A stretch of 60,671 nt of DNA from Hyphomicrobiales bacterium (GTDB lineage Bacteria; Pseudomonadota; Alphaproteobacteria; Rhizobiales; Rhizobiaceae), in assembly GCA_002400845.2 (NCBI GenBank), contig NVRK02000038.1, positions 1-60,671 on the forward strand. Direction: 5' to 3'. Positions 26,480 to 35,929 of the stretch are shown piece by piece (positions within the stretch are counted from its first letter, which is position 1; the number at the start of each line of letters is the position of its first letter). The notes beneath the pieces were generated by a model, which was not told the DNA's origin, did no database searches, and was given only the letters and a program-made list of their open reading frames with translations. Both the position numbers and the translations under genes were made by a program.

Positions 26480-26932
26480 TCAAGCCTTTTTCATGTCCGC
26501 AACTTGGCCTTTAATGGTTGTTTGTAGCTCTGGATTGGGGAAGTCCATAATTGTAAAAGTAAGCTGTGCATTTGCAATGCGCTTACCCTCTGAGCGAATC
26601 TCGGCTTTGGTTACAACATAACCTGAACCTTCGTGTTCAATTTCGGCTTTGATTTCTAGATTTGTTTTTGGGCCAACAAATTTACGTAATTTACCTTCTT
26701 TAACAGAAGCTAGAAGCGGTATTCTAGTGAAATCAATTGTGTGCATGATTAAAATGCCTGAGCATTGTGCCATTGTTTCAATCATCAAAACACCAGGAAC
26801 GAGAGGGTGTCCAGGAAAATGGCCCTCAAACACAGGGCTTTCATCAGGGACAACCGAAGTTGCTTGCATAATTTTCGCATCTAGGTCGACATTGGTGATC
26901 TTGTCGATCATTTGAAAATATTCAAGCTTCAT
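26480..26932 (-). CDS. fabZXL: 3-hydroxyacyl-ACP dehydratase, very-long-chain type
   Basis: A 150-residue hot-dog fold protein. The FabZ active-site stretch is clear as HFPGHPLVPGVLMIETMAQ, with the catalytic His in the first part and Glu near its end. It removes water from 3-hydroxyacyl-AcpXL during elongation. It is transcribed 94 bases after acpXL. The ATG at 26932 follows AAGAGAG. Confidence 0.92.
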   Translation of the reverse strand: MKLEYFQMIDKITNVDLDAKIMQATSVVPDESPVFEGHFPGHPLVPGVLMIETMAQCSGILIMHTIDFTRIPLLASVKEGKLRKFVGPKTNLEIKAEIEHEGSGYVVTKAEIRSEGKRIANAQLTFTIMDFPNPELQTTIKGQVADMKKA

Positions 26933-27026
26933 AGGAACTCTCTTGTATATTGTTATTATTAAACGAAAAAACAGGCCCCGTAATACGGTGCCCGTTAAAT
27001 TTTGTCCAGTTTGCTAAAGTTTTAAC

Positions 27027-27302
27027 TTAAGCTTTTGCAGCAATGAGCTCTTCGATCTTTGCAACAAGGTTTTTCATAACGAAATATTCTTCTGTTGAAG
27101 CTTTTCCATCATTTACATTTTGGGTCCAAGTTTCCAAAGGAATTTTGATACCAAATTCTTTATCAACCGCAAAAACAATATCAAGAAAATCTAGGCTATC
27201 GATGCCCAAATCGTCAATTGTATGGCTTTCCGGTGTGATTTCTTCGCGTGGAATTTCGCTTGTGTCCGAAATAATGTCGGCAACTTTATCAAATGTGCTC
27301 AC
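27027..27302 (-). CDS. acpXL: Acyl carrier protein AcpXL
   Basis: A 91-residue acidic carrier protein, the specialised ACP for the very-long-chain fatty acid of rhizobial lipid A. Ser36 in GIDSLDFLD is the phosphopantetheine site. The segment [16 protein letters not shown] distinguishes it from the housekeeping AcpP. It is the first gene of a six-gene minus-strand cluster and would carry the growing chain for FabZXL, FabF1XL/FabF2XL and LpxXL. Confidence 0.95.
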   Translation of the reverse strand: MSTFDKVADIISDTSEIPREEITPESHTIDDLGIDSLDFLDIVFAVDKEFGIKIPLETWTQNVNDGKASTEEYFVMKNLVAKIEELIAAKA

Positions 27303-27631
27303 GATGTTTCCTCATCTAAACTATATTCTATCAAACCATATTTTGTTTTACGGGTTTGAAAACGTAAGCGGCTTTTATCGCTAGATTAAGGTCTTGTCTA
27401 GTGTTTAGGTGCTCAAAGAGCGATCTTAAAGATGGGTTTCGTTTGTTTTATTCTGTATAAGTTACGAGAATGGTGCCATTTGATAAGTTGAATGTGATAA
27501 TGGGCTTGTGTTTAGATAGGTTCGGAATAAAAAATATTGTTAGTAAGGTGTTATTCGGCTCTATTTAAACCAATGGGCGTATATGGCTGCTGGTGTAATG
27601 TAGCTGATATGAAGCTAATGAAGTGTGGGTG
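27303..27631. other. Divergent intergenic region, acpXL versus binding-protein gene
   Basis: These 329 bases must contain the acpXL promoter (minus) and the promoter of the solute-binding protein (plus). No RNA gene, repeat or terminator stands out. Confidence 0.45.
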
Positions 27632-28849
27632 ATGATGTTTTTACGTGTTTTAGTTCTTTTAATCTCCGTTTTTTCCTTTTCGGAGGCTGTTTTTGCAAAA
27701 TGTGCATTTTCAAACAAAGTACCAGTTTCGGCCGCTTTGCCAAAATATAATTTTTGGGTGCCTGTAGCAGCTGCAATGAGAGAATGTGGTAATGTTACTG
27801 TAAATATTGTTAACGATGTTTCTAATATTGGTGTTTCTCGCAATCAGGGCCAAAATAAAGTTCCTCAAATTTTGGGTGTCACAACTGCAAATTTTGATGC
27901 CATGCTTAACCGTAACGCTTTTTTGCCTTTAGATGGTTTGATTAAGCGTTATGGTAAAAACCTGCATGAGCGTCAATTTATACGATCTAACGGAAAAATT
28001 GTTGCGATTGCGATTGCAGGTAATACAGAAAATTTAGTGGTGCATGAGGATTTATTTAAGCAACAACAAATTGCTTATCCTAAAACAATGTTCGAACTGG
28101 TTGAGGCCGCAAAAAAATTATCGAACGTAAAGGCAATTAAAAAACCTTTGGCTTTGGCCTATAAAAATGGTTGGAATGTCGCCAACAGTTTTATGAACTT
28201 GCATTTGGCAAATGACGGAATTTTACTCTCTAAGAACCATCAGCCAATGGTGAATAGTAAAGAGGGAATTGCGGCGTTAAAATTAATGAAACTGCTAACC
28301 ACTTTAATTCCTGAAAACTTTGATGATGCAGGGCCTGCAACCGTTCAGCAAAGTTTACTAAAGGGCGAAGTTGGTATTGCGATAAGTTGGGCGTCTCGCT
28401 TGTCGCAATTAGATGATAATGCGACAAGTCGTGTTAGTGGGCGTCTTAAAATATTACCTGTTCCTTCATTTTCTAAAGACGGAAAACCGTCTTCCACACT
28501 TTGGTGGGATGGTTTTGGTATTTCTATTGCAAGCACGAGACAAGAATCAGATGCTGCCTTTAAAGTTATGATGGAAGGTCTGGATGAGGAAATGGTGGCG
28601 TCGCAAAAAACTGCCGCTATTTGGCTAATGAATTCTTACAAGCCAGGTAGATTAGGCAAGGGCGTGATTGATGCGATTGAAAGAGGCATTCCAAGATACA
28701 ATTCTACACAAACAATGGTAATGTTGCATACGGCTTTGGGCGCTGAAATACCAAAATTCTTGAGTGGTCAAGTATCCGCTGAAAATGCTTTGGTTGCCTC
28801 AGAAGCTGCATATCTTGCCGCCGCGAAAGAGCGCGGTTTGGTAAATTAA
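27632..28849 (+). CDS. Extracellular solute-binding protein (family 1, sugar type), orphan
   Basis: A 405-residue periplasmic protein with a signal peptide ending AVFA before KCAF. The fold signature of family 1 binding proteins is visible in the central GEVGIAISWASRL and the following WWDGFGISIAS segment. It resembles sugar or polyol binding proteins, but no permease or ATPase gene lies next to it. It may serve a transporter elsewhere or act as a sensor partner. The ATG at 27632 is preferred; an in-frame GTG at 27623 and an ATG at 27635 are alternatives. Confidence 0.78.
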   Translation: MMFLRVLVLLISVFSFSEAVFAKCAFSNKVPVSAALPKYNFWVPVAAAMRECGNVTVNIVNDVSNIGVSRNQGQNKVPQILGVTTANFDAMLNRNAFLPLDGLIKRYGKNLHERQFIRSNGKIVAIAIAGNTENLVVHEDLFKQQQIAYPKTMFELVEAAKKLSNVKAIKKPLALAYKNGWNVANSFMNLHLANDGILLSKNHQPMVNSKEGIAALKLMKLLTTLIPENFDDAGPATVQQSLLKGEVGIAISWASRLSQLDDNATSRVSGRLKILPVPSFSKDGKPSSTLWWDGFGISIASTRQESDAAFKVMMEGLDEEMVASQKTAAIWLMNSYKPGRLGKGVIDAIERGIPRYNSTQTMVMLHTALGAEIPKFLSGQVSAENALVASEAAYLAAAKERGLVN

Positions 28850-28863
28850 ATTACTTGAATAAG

Positions 28864-29583
28864 CTATTCGGATTTGGTGTTTACCCGTTGCATAAGTTGT
28901 TCGTGTGTTTCTACGCGCTCGCTGTAGCGATCAACCAGATAATCTGAACGACTTCTTGTAAGCAATGTGAACTTAACCAGCTCTTCCATGACATCGACGA
29001 TACGATTGTAATATCCAGATGGTTTCATGCGATCATTATCGTCAAATTCTGCCCAAGCTTTTGCAACTGAAGACTGGTTTGGAATTGTTATCATGCGCAT
29101 CCAACGGCCCAAAATTCGCATTTGATTGACTGCATTAAAACTTTGTGACCCACCACAAACCTGCATAAGTGCTAAGGTTTTACCTTGAGTTGGTCTCACT
29201 GCGCCTTGAGATAAGGGTATCCAATCAATCTGGCTTTTTAAAATGCCAGTCATTGCACCATGGCGTTCTGGTGATGACCAAACCATGCCTTCTGCCCATA
29301 CTGCTAATTCGCGCAACTCATTCACTTTGGGATGCGTCTCATCGACACCATCGTCAGGTAAGGGTAGTCCTGATGGATTGAATGTTTTTGTTTCAGCGCC
29401 AAGTTTTTCTAAAATTCTTGCGGCTTCTTCGCAGGCCAATCTACTAAAAGAGCGCTCGCGCAACGAGCCATAAAGCAATAAAATGCGCGGCTTGTGTGCA
29501 GGCTCTTTTGGGCTTTGCAACGCATCAATATCAATCGTTGCAAAAGCGTCTTTGTTCAAGTTTGGTGTGTTATTATCGCTCAT
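28864..29583 (-). CDS. arsH: ArsH-type NADPH-dependent FMN reductase
   Basis: A 239-residue flavodoxin-fold flavoprotein. ArsH hallmarks are [13 protein letters not shown] (phosphate loop), [22 protein letters not shown] and [17 protein letters not shown]. ArsH oxidises trivalent organoarsenicals such as methyl-As(III) and can also reduce quinones or azo dyes. No other ars gene is in the window. It starts 10 bases after the EamA gene stop, so the two probably share a message. A longer frame from GTG 29652 would overlap the EamA gene and was not used. Confidence 0.9.
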   Translation of the reverse strand: MSDNNTPNLNKDAFATIDIDALQSPKEPAHKPRILLLYGSLRERSFSRLACEEAARILEKLGAETKTFNPSGLPLPDDGVDETHPKVNELRELAVWAEGMVWSSPERHGAMTGILKSQIDWIPLSQGAVRPTQGKTLALMQVCGGSQSFNAVNQMRILGRWMRMITIPNQSSVAKAWAEFDDNDRMKPSGYYNRIVDVMEELVKFTLLTRSRSDYLVDRYSERVETHEQLMQRVNTKSE

Positions 29584-29593
29584 ATGTTGCCGA

Positions 29594-30490
29594 TTATAAT
29601 CTGTTTCTGAAGCGGTTAATGTGTATGCGCTTATTGCCTTTTGCTTCTTCACGCATGAAGATTAAAATGCCAGATGCACCCACAATTGCAATGCCGATAT
29701 AGGTGAATTTGTCGGGGTATTCATTGAAGATGATTATACCAATTATTACGGCCCAAATTATTTGGCTATATTGTGTTGGTGCAACGCGGTTGGCTGGAGC
29801 AAGACTGGTTGCACGCAAAATGCTCAAGTGTCCAAAACCAGAAAGAACACCGCCTGCAGCCAATACTAACAATAATGTGTGATCGATTGATTGGAATGTG
29901 GCTAACATTGCGATGGTGTAAAATACGAGATTATATAGAAATATGACCGATAAAATAGTAATGCGCTTTTCTTTGCCAGATATACTGCGCATTGTCGCAA
30001 TAGAAATGGCTCCAAAAAATGCACAGCCAATGCCTGCTAAATGCGCCAGTTTTATTTCTTGAAACCCGGGTCTTACAATGAATAAAATTCCTACAAAACC
30101 AAGGGCCACAGCTGACCAACGTCTCCAACCAACTGATTCTTTTAAGAAGACAACTGACAATATTGTAACAAATGTTGGGATTAGAAATATAAGTGCATAA
30201 GCTTCTGCAAGGGGTAGATTTGTAAATGCAAATATTGCGCAAATGCCACCTAAAAGTGCACTTATCCCACGTGCGTGAACTTGTATGGGGTTGCTAATTT
30301 TTAACGCTTCCCCCCATTTTTCTGTAGCTGGGCGACCAAGAATAATTGGGATGCTAGAAAATAATGTTATGAAAAAACCAATTTGAAAAATTGTGAAGTG
30401 TTCGCCAGATGCTTTTATGAATGCATCACTGCCTGCGTAAGACGCATAGGCAAGAAAGGCAAAAAGGGTGCCTTTTATCGTGTCATTCAT
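29594..30490 (-). CDS. EamA/DMT-superfamily transporter
   Basis: A 298-residue inner-membrane protein with about ten hydrophobic segments in two EamA repeats (about residues 5-140 and 150-285). [27 protein letters not shown] in the first half and [23 protein letters not shown] in the second are typical. Such proteins export or exchange amino acids, nucleosides or other metabolites; the substrate is unknown. The ATG at 30490 has an AGGA site. It is cotranscribed with arsH. Confidence 0.88.
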   Translation of the reverse strand: MNDTIKGTLFAFLAYASYAGSDAFIKASGEHFTIFQIGFFITLFSSIPIILGRPATEKWGEALKISNPIQVHARGISALLGGICAIFAFTNLPLAEAYALIFLIPTFVTILSVVFLKESVGWRRWSAVALGFVGILFIVRPGFQEIKLAHLAGIGCAFFGAISIATMRSISGKEKRITILSVIFLYNLVFYTIAMLATFQSIDHTLLLVLAAGGVLSGFGHLSILRATSLAPANRVAPTQYSQIIWAVIIGIIIFNEYPDKFTYIGIAIVGASGILIFMREEAKGNKRIHINRFRNRL

Positions 30491-30717
30491 AATTCGATCC
30501 TTACCTGTATCTATACGTGATCTTTTGGGTGATTCTTCTTTTGTTAGCTTTCTGCCGATTTTATTGAATTGTCTAGTCGTATCTAGTGGTGTGCAGTAGT
30601 TTTCATCAAATCATTAAAATGACGCAGTTTAACAAAGCTGTTAGATGTATTATAAGCAGGTTAACCTTTTGAGTGCGCGCTAGCATACGATCTAAAACTA
30701 AATAAGCAGGATATTTT

Positions 30718-31392
30718 ATGACCAAAACGATTATTGCACCTTCGATTTTAGCATCTGACTTTTCTAAATTGGGAGAAGAAATTGAGGCGATTGATCGTGC
30801 TGGTGCTGACTGGATCCATATTGATGTAATGGATGGTCATTTTGTGCCAAATCTTACGTTTGGCCCACCAATTATAAAATCTATTAGAAATCGCACAGAT
30901 AAAATTTTTGATTGTCATTTGATGATTGAGCCTGTGGATGCTTATTTGGCGGCCTATGCAGATGCGGGCTGTGATATTATCACGGTACATGCAGAAGCAA
31001 CAAAACACCTTGATCGCTCGTTACAAGCTATTCGTGATTTGGGGAAAAAGGCCGGCGTTGCGCTTAATCCTTCTACGCCAGAAAGTGTGCTTGAATATGT
31101 TTTGGACCGTGTGGATTTGGTATGTTGTATGACCGTTAATCCTGGCTTTGGTGGTCAAAGTTTTATCCATAGTGTCGTTGATAAAGTTGCGCGGATAAAA
31201 GCAATGATAGGCGAGCGCCCAATTGATATTGAAATTGACGGCGGTATTACACCTCAAACAGCGCCCCTTGTTGCGGCGGCTGGTGCTAATGTTCTTGTTG
31301 CAGGTTCTGCTGTGTTTAAGGGCGATGGTGAAGCTGGCTATAGAACCAATATTGCAGGTATTCGCAAAGCAAGTGATGACAAAATCGCGTGA
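30718..31392 (+). CDS. rpe: Ribulose-phosphate 3-epimerase
   Basis: A 224-residue TIM-barrel enzyme that interconverts ribulose 5-phosphate and xylulose 5-phosphate in the pentose phosphate or Calvin pathways. Motifs include [32 protein letters not shown] (metal ligands), [14 protein letters not shown] and EIDGGI. The ATG has an AGGA site. tupA follows 29 bases after, so both may be on one message. Confidence 0.96.
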   Translation: MTKTIIAPSILASDFSKLGEEIEAIDRAGADWIHIDVMDGHFVPNLTFGPPIIKSIRNRTDKIFDCHLMIEPVDAYLAAYADAGCDIITVHAEATKHLDRSLQAIRDLGKKAGVALNPSTPESVLEYVLDRVDLVCCMTVNPGFGGQSFIHSVVDKVARIKAMIGERPIDIEIDGGITPQTAPLVAAAGANVLVAGSAVFKGDGEAGYRTNIAGIRKASDDKIA

Positions 31393-31421
31393 TAGTTGAT
31401 TTAATTTAGAGAGTCTTTTCA

Positions 31422-32276
31422 ATGGTATATGGACGCGGCTTGAGAAAGAGAATCTATTTGCTTGCCGCGTGTTTATGTGGTTTTTTGGCACTTAATTCGC
31501 GCACGGCGTTTGCTAATGATTTCATTCTTGTTCAATCCACTACTTCTACTAGAGACTCGGGACTTTATGATTATTTGCTACCAAAATTTGAGACTGTAAG
31601 CGGTATAGATGTGCGTGTTGTTTCTGTTGGCACCGGGCAAGCCATACGCAATGCATTTGATTGTAATGGTGATGTTTTACTTGTTCATTCTAAACAAGAT
31701 GAAGAAGAATTTGTGCGAGAAGGCTATGGCTTAAAAAGACATGATCTAATGTATAATGATTTTGTGATTATTGGCCCTAAGAAAGACCCTGCAAAATTGT
31801 CAAAAATAAAGGGCGTAAAAAAAGCGCTTACGCAACTTGCAAAAATGGGTGCAGATTCTGGAACTTACTTCGCCTCACGAGGGGATGATTCTGGAACAAA
31901 CAAAGCAGAACTTCGTCTTTGGAAAGACGCCAATATTGATGTTCAATCTGCAAGTGGTAAATGGTATTTAGAAACGGGTTCTGGCATGGGCAAAACCCTT
32001 GCTTTTGCTGTTGGAAAAAACGCATACACCTTATCGGATAGGGCCACTTGGGTAAAATATGGCAATAAGGCCAATCACGAAATTATCGTTCAAGATGAAC
32101 CACCAATGTTTAACCAATATGGCGTAACAGTCGTATCTGCTGACAAATGCCCAAATGTAAAATCTGCCCAAGCAAAACAATTTGTGAATTGGTTGATTTC
32201 AAAAGAAGGGCAGAGCCTGATTGGCTCATACCGTGTTGAGGGACAGCAGATGTTTTTCCCTAATGCTAAGCATTGA
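31422..32276 (+). CDS. tupA: Tungstate ABC transporter, substrate-binding protein
   Basis: A 284-residue periplasmic protein with a signal peptide ending TAFA before ND (about residue 31). The ligand loop VQSTTSTRDSGLYDYLLP is characteristic of TupA. SVGTGQAI and ASRGDDSGTNKAE contribute further oxyanion contacts. It binds tungstate, possibly molybdate, for the TupBC transporter, whose genes lie beyond pyrE on the other strand. The last codons, including the stop, are part of a 16-bp repeat. Confidence 0.92.
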   Translation: MVYGRGLRKRIYLLAACLCGFLALNSRTAFANDFILVQSTTSTRDSGLYDYLLPKFETVSGIDVRVVSVGTGQAIRNAFDCNGDVLLVHSKQDEEEFVREGYGLKRHDLMYNDFVIIGPKKDPAKLSKIKGVKKALTQLAKMGADSGTYFASRGDDSGTNKAELRLWKDANIDVQSASGKWYLETGSGMGKTLAFAVGKNAYTLSDRATWVKYGNKANHEIIVQDEPPMFNQYGVTVVSADKCPNVKSAQAKQFVNWLISKEGQSLIGSYRVEGQQMFFPNAKH

Positions 32277-32310
32277 TAACGCTAAGTATTGATAATGCTA
32301 AGTATTAAAG
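32265..32310 (+). repeat. 16-bp tandem repeat spanning the tupA stop
   Basis: GCTAAGCATTGATAAC (32265-32280), GCTAAGTATTGATAAT (32281-32296) and GCTAAGTATTAAAG (32297-32310). The first unit encodes the last three tupA residues and its TGA stop. Each later unit would again give A-K-Y and a stop codon. Confidence 0.8.
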
Positions 32311-32340
32311 AGAGTTTCGTTTTAGCCTGCTTTGATTAAA

Positions 32341-33045
32341 CTATTCAGAGCGCGATGGCAGTTCTGAAATTCCGCCATTGGCTTTTGACCATTCAAGTGG
32401 TGCGTTTAGAAACTTTTCTACTTCTTGCAAAGTTTTCTCATCGAATAATTTTTCAGACTTCGCAACGCGCAATACATCGTGCCATGTTGCAAGATAATGC
32501 AATTTCATGCCGTGTTTGGCTAAGTTTGCTGGCGCGTCTGGAAAAATGTCATAGTAAAATACAGAAAATGTGTCTGTTACCTCAGCGCCTGCATCTCTAA
32601 TTGCATTTGCAAACGATATTTTGCTGCCGCCATCTGTTGTTAAATCTTCAACAAATAATACGCGTGAGCCTTCTTTTAGATCGCCTTCAATGCGGGCATT
32701 TCTACCAAAGCCTTTTGGTTTTTTGCGGATGTAAATCATTGGCAAGCCCATGCGCTCTGCCATGAATGCAGCATAAGGAATACCAGCTGTTTCGCCGCCA
32801 GCAATGCAATCGTATTTTTCAAAACCTGCATTACGCATAACGGTTGCGACACCAAAGTCTGAAACAGCAGAGCGGATGCGCGGATATGAAATTAATTTGC
32901 GGCAGTCAATATAGACAGGGCTGGCTAAACCAGATGTAAATTTGTAAGGCTCATCTGAACGGAAGTGAACTGCGCCAATTTCCCATAACATTTTTGCTAC
33001 AAGTTCGGATATTAAGTCTTTATCTGGAAAAGAATTTTGAAACAT
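32341..33045 (-). CDS. pyrE: Orotate phosphoribosyltransferase
   Basis: A 234-residue enzyme of pyrimidine synthesis that makes orotidine monophosphate from orotate and PRPP. It has [49 protein letters not shown] and the PRPP loop [14 protein letters not shown]. It sits between tupA and tupC and has no evident link to them. The start ATG is at 33045. Confidence 0.95.
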   Translation of the reverse strand: MFQNSFPDKDLISELVAKMLWEIGAVHFRSDEPYKFTSGLASPVYIDCRKLISYPRIRSAVSDFGVATVMRNAGFEKYDCIAGGETAGIPYAAFMAERMGLPMIYIRKKPKGFGRNARIEGDLKEGSRVLFVEDLTTDGGSKISFANAIRDAGAEVTDTFSVFYYDIFPDAPANLAKHGMKLHYLATWHDVLRVAKSEKLFDEKTLQEVEKFLNAPLEWSKANGGISELPSRSE

Positions 33046-33167
33046 AATGCGCTGCCTGTATCTGGTTTGGTCGTTTTAAGTTCTTGTGTTGTCTAGCAAG
33101 GTTTAACGTCTGCTGGTAGAGCAAAGTTGTGATTGTGTGTGGATTTCTATTATTTATTTATTTGGAT

Positions 33168-33917
33168 TTAAAGCGTTAGTTTTCCGCATATGTAATTTTT
33201 AGCCTCTTGGCTTTTTGGTTTTGAAAGAAACTGCTTTGTTGAAGTGTGTTCGCAAATTGTTCCAGCATTAATGAATACCACATCATCTGCCATGCGTTTT
33301 GCTTGGCTTAAGTCATGAGTGACCATTATTATTTTTGTGTCATTCTTGCTTGTATCTGTAATTATTTTTTCGATTAAAAAGGTGGTTTGAGGGTCTAGGC
33401 TTGCTGTTGCTTCATCGAGTAAAAGTATTTTTGGGTCGCCAGCCAATGCACGAACTATGGCAAGTCGTTGTTGCTCGCCCCCCGATAAGATACGAGCAGG
33501 GCGATTTGCAAGATCCGTTAGTTGGCCCAATTCGAGCAATTGTTCTGTACCATTGTGCAATTGGTCTTTGGGTGTTTTAAAAGCCAATAATGCATGTTCT
33601 AAATTGGCCCTAACAGAGCGGCGCAGTAAAATTGGTTTTTGAAAAACGATTGCTAATTCTTTTGCATTGATATTGGGGGTTCCATGCCACAATATTTCTC
33701 CTGAATTGGGAGTTAGTAATCCAGCCAAATTTCGCAGTAACAGGCTTTTACCCGCTCCATTGGGGCCCATGATCGCGGTGATTTTGGAACTGTCTTTTGT
33801 CACTAGTTTAAATGAAATATCATTGAGCAATGGCAATGCATCACCAACGGCATTTTTCTCATTTGCATTATAGCAAAGGTTGTTCACTTCTATGATGTTA
33901 GCGCTAGGCATAGGCAT
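33168..33917 (-). CDS. tupC: Tungstate ABC transporter, ATP-binding protein
   Basis: A 249-residue ABC ATPase with Walker A GPNGAGKSLLL, signature LSGGEQQRLAIVRAL, Walker B ILLLDEATASLDP and the switch His in MVTHDLSQA. In Walker A the usual Ser/Thr after Lys is Ser, followed by Leu. The gene overlaps the end of tupB by 14 bases, which ties it to the tungstate permease. No C-terminal oxyanion-sensing domain is present. Confidence 0.9.
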   Translation of the reverse strand: MPMPSANIIEVNNLCYNANEKNAVGDALPLLNDISFKLVTKDSSKITAIMGPNGAGKSLLLRNLAGLLTPNSGEILWHGTPNINAKELAIVFQKPILLRRSVRANLEHALLAFKTPKDQLHNGTEQLLELGQLTDLANRPARILSGGEQQRLAIVRALAGDPKILLLDEATASLDPQTTFLIEKIITDTSKNDTKIIMVTHDLSQAKRMADDVVFINAGTICEHTSTKQFLSKPKSQEAKNYICGKLTL

Positions 33918-34611
33918 TCTTTCGCGCGTTAGAATGGATCATCATAAGTGCCGCATTAATACTGATGGTCAATAATATTAGAACCGTTCCAAGCCCTAAA
34001 GCCAATGCCAATTCACCACGTGAGGTTTCTAACGCGATTGCAGTGGTCATCATTCGTGTGACATGATTTATGTTACCGCCAACGATTATAACTGCGCCTA
34101 CTTCTGCCATCGCTCTGCCTAGACCTGCCAATGAAGCGGTTAAAAGTGAATAACGCGCGTCGAATAGAAGCGTCTTCATTTTAGCAAAACTAGAAAGCCC
34201 TAGCGAGCGCAACAGTTCATCATATTCTTCATTTAGATCGATGATAACTTGGCTCGAAAGGGCCGCTATGATTGGCGTTACCAATATGACTTGGGCGATA
34301 ATCATTGCCGTTGGTGTGTAGAGCAATTGTAACACACCCAATGGGCCATTTGCAGATAATATAAGATACACAACCAAACCAACCACAACAGGTGGTAAGC
34401 CCATAAAGGCGGTGACGATTAGTCTGATAAAATTACGACCTTTGAACTTTCCAATTGCTAATATTGCCCCTAATGGAAAGCCAATGATGCAAGATATAAG
34501 AACGGCAGCAAAGGTAACGGAGAGCGATAGACCAATGATTTCGTAAAGGTCTTTATCAAATGAAAAAATCAACTGAAATGCTTGGCTAAATGTTGCTAGA
34601 AAATCTTGCAT
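33904..34611 (-). CDS. tupB: Tungstate ABC transporter, permease
   Basis: A 235-residue inner-membrane permease with about five or six hydrophobic segments. The docking loop reads YDELLRSLGLSSFAKMKTLLFDARYSLLTA, and GRAMAEVGAVIIVGGNI follows as in TupB/WtpB proteins. The ATG at 34611 was chosen because the longer frame would translate a 27-bp direct repeat twice (M-C-N-F-A-F-N) and loses similarity. It overlaps tupC. Confidence 0.88.
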   Translation of the reverse strand: MQDFLATFSQAFQLIFSFDKDLYEIIGLSLSVTFAAVLISCIIGFPLGAILAIGKFKGRNFIRLIVTAFMGLPPVVVGLVVYLILSANGPLGVLQLLYTPTAMIIAQVILVTPIIAALSSQVIIDLNEEYDELLRSLGLSSFAKMKTLLFDARYSLLTASLAGLGRAMAEVGAVIIVGGNINHVTRMMTTAIALETSRGELALALGLGTVLILLTISINAALMMIHSNARKNAYA

Positions 34612-34629
34612 TAAAATTGTGAACCCCTC

Positions 34630-34683
34630 GTTAAATGCAAAATTGCACATTGCGATGTTAAATGCAAAATTGCACATTGCGAT
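34630..34683. repeat. 27-bp direct repeat upstream of tupB
   Basis: Two identical 27-bp units lie at 34630-34656 and 34657-34683, immediately before tupB. Each contains the inverted repeat TGCAA-AA-TTGCA. Two tandem operators for a regulator are possible. The second unit also overlaps the space after the flavoprotein gene. Confidence 0.75.
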
Positions 34684-34690
34684 TCTTTAT

Positions 34691-35884
34691 TCAACCAAGC
34701 GCTATGCCTGCTGAATAGCCGCTTGCCCAAGCCCATTGAAAATTATAACCACCAAGCCAGCCAGTAACATCTACGGCTTCGCCAATGACATAAAGCCCTT
34801 TTAGCTTGTTTGCCTCCATTGTTTTGGAGGATAGTTCTGCTGTGCTTATGCCACCTAATGTTACTTCAGCCTTGGCAAAGCCTTCTGTGCCATTTGGATT
34901 AAATGACCAATTGGATAGTTTTTGTTCAATGGTACGTAGGTTTTTATCTGTTGTTGCGCCTAGCTGATCGCCCATTTTAAAATCTTTTTGTAAGCGTTCT
35001 AAAAGCGCATTGGTTAAGCGCTCTGGCAGTGTTTTGTTGAAGAGTTTTTTAAAACTCAACTTTTGATTGTTATTCTTTGCGCCTAATAACCAGTCTTGTT
35101 TTGTGTCTGGAAAAAAATCAATCGTTATCGGTTCGCCATGTTTCCAGTAAGAAGATATTTGTAAAATGGCTGGGCCTGAAAGGCCTTTATGGGTAAAGAG
35201 TGCGGCTTCTTTAAATTTGGTCTTTTTAAATTTTGTTTCAACTGGCGCGGCAACGCCTGATAAGTTTTTAAACAAGGCCTCGTCTTCACCTAATGTAAAG
35301 GGGACAAGAGCAGGTTTTGGTTCAACTATTTTTAAGCCAAATTTTCTTCCAAGCGAATAAGCAAATTCAGTTGCGCCCATTTTAGCGATTGAAGGGCCAC
35401 CTGTTGCAATTACAAAAGAGGGCGCGCTATAGGTTTTACCGTTTAACTGGACGGTAAAAATACCGTTGGCGTTTTCAACGCTTTCAATCGGACTGCCAAG
35501 CTTTATGTCTACGCCACCTTTGTTGCATTCGCTTAAAAGCATGTCGACAATTTGTGAGGCTGAGCCGTCGCAAAAAAGTTGACCCAGTGTTTTTTCGTGA
35601 TATGCGATGTTGTAGCTTTTGACAAGATCGATGAAATCGTTTGGCGTATATCTACCAAGCGCTGCTTTTGCAAAATGTGGATTTGCAGAAATATAATTGG
35701 CAGCTGTGATTTTTGTATTTGTAAAATTACAACGCCCACCGCCAGAAATAAGTATTTTCTTCCCCGGCTTCTCTGCGTGGTCAATGAGCAATACTTTTTT
35801 GCCGCGCTGGCCTGCAATGCCAGCACACATTAGTCCTGCGCCACCAGCGCCCAAAATTATTGCGTCATATGATTGATTTGTCAT
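34691..35884 (-). CDS. NAD(P)/FAD-dependent oxidoreductase, HI0933/YhiN family
   Basis: A 397-residue flavoprotein. The FAD motif is IILGAGGAGLMCAGIAGQRG at the N-terminus, with GGGRCNFTN and a C-terminal VDVTGWLGGYNFQWAWASG. Members of this family resemble BaiN-like proteins; their natural substrates are mostly unknown. It is upstream of tupB in the same direction, with 79 bases between, and may be expressed with it. The ATG has a GAGAG site. Confidence 0.88.
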   Translation of the reverse strand: MTNQSYDAIILGAGGAGLMCAGIAGQRGKKVLLIDHAEKPGKKILISGGGRCNFTNTKITAANYISANPHFAKAALGRYTPNDFIDLVKSYNIAYHEKTLGQLFCDGSASQIVDMLLSECNKGGVDIKLGSPIESVENANGIFTVQLNGKTYSAPSFVIATGGPSIAKMGATEFAYSLGRKFGLKIVEPKPALVPFTLGEDEALFKNLSGVAAPVETKFKKTKFKEAALFTHKGLSGPAILQISSYWKHGEPITIDFFPDTKQDWLLGAKNNNQKLSFKKLFNKTLPERLTNALLERLQKDFKMGDQLGATTDKNLRTIEQKLSNWSFNPNGTEGFAKAEVTLGGISTAELSSKTMEANKLKGLYVIGEAVDVTGWLGGYNFQWAWASGYSAGIALG

Positions 35885-35929
35885 TCAACTCTCTTTTTTA
35901 TTTCTCTTTAGAGATAAGAGAGCCAAAAG

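Noticed and set aside
34612-34677. Longer TupB starting at 34677
   Set aside because: The extension is just the direct repeat translated twice and has no similarity to permeases.
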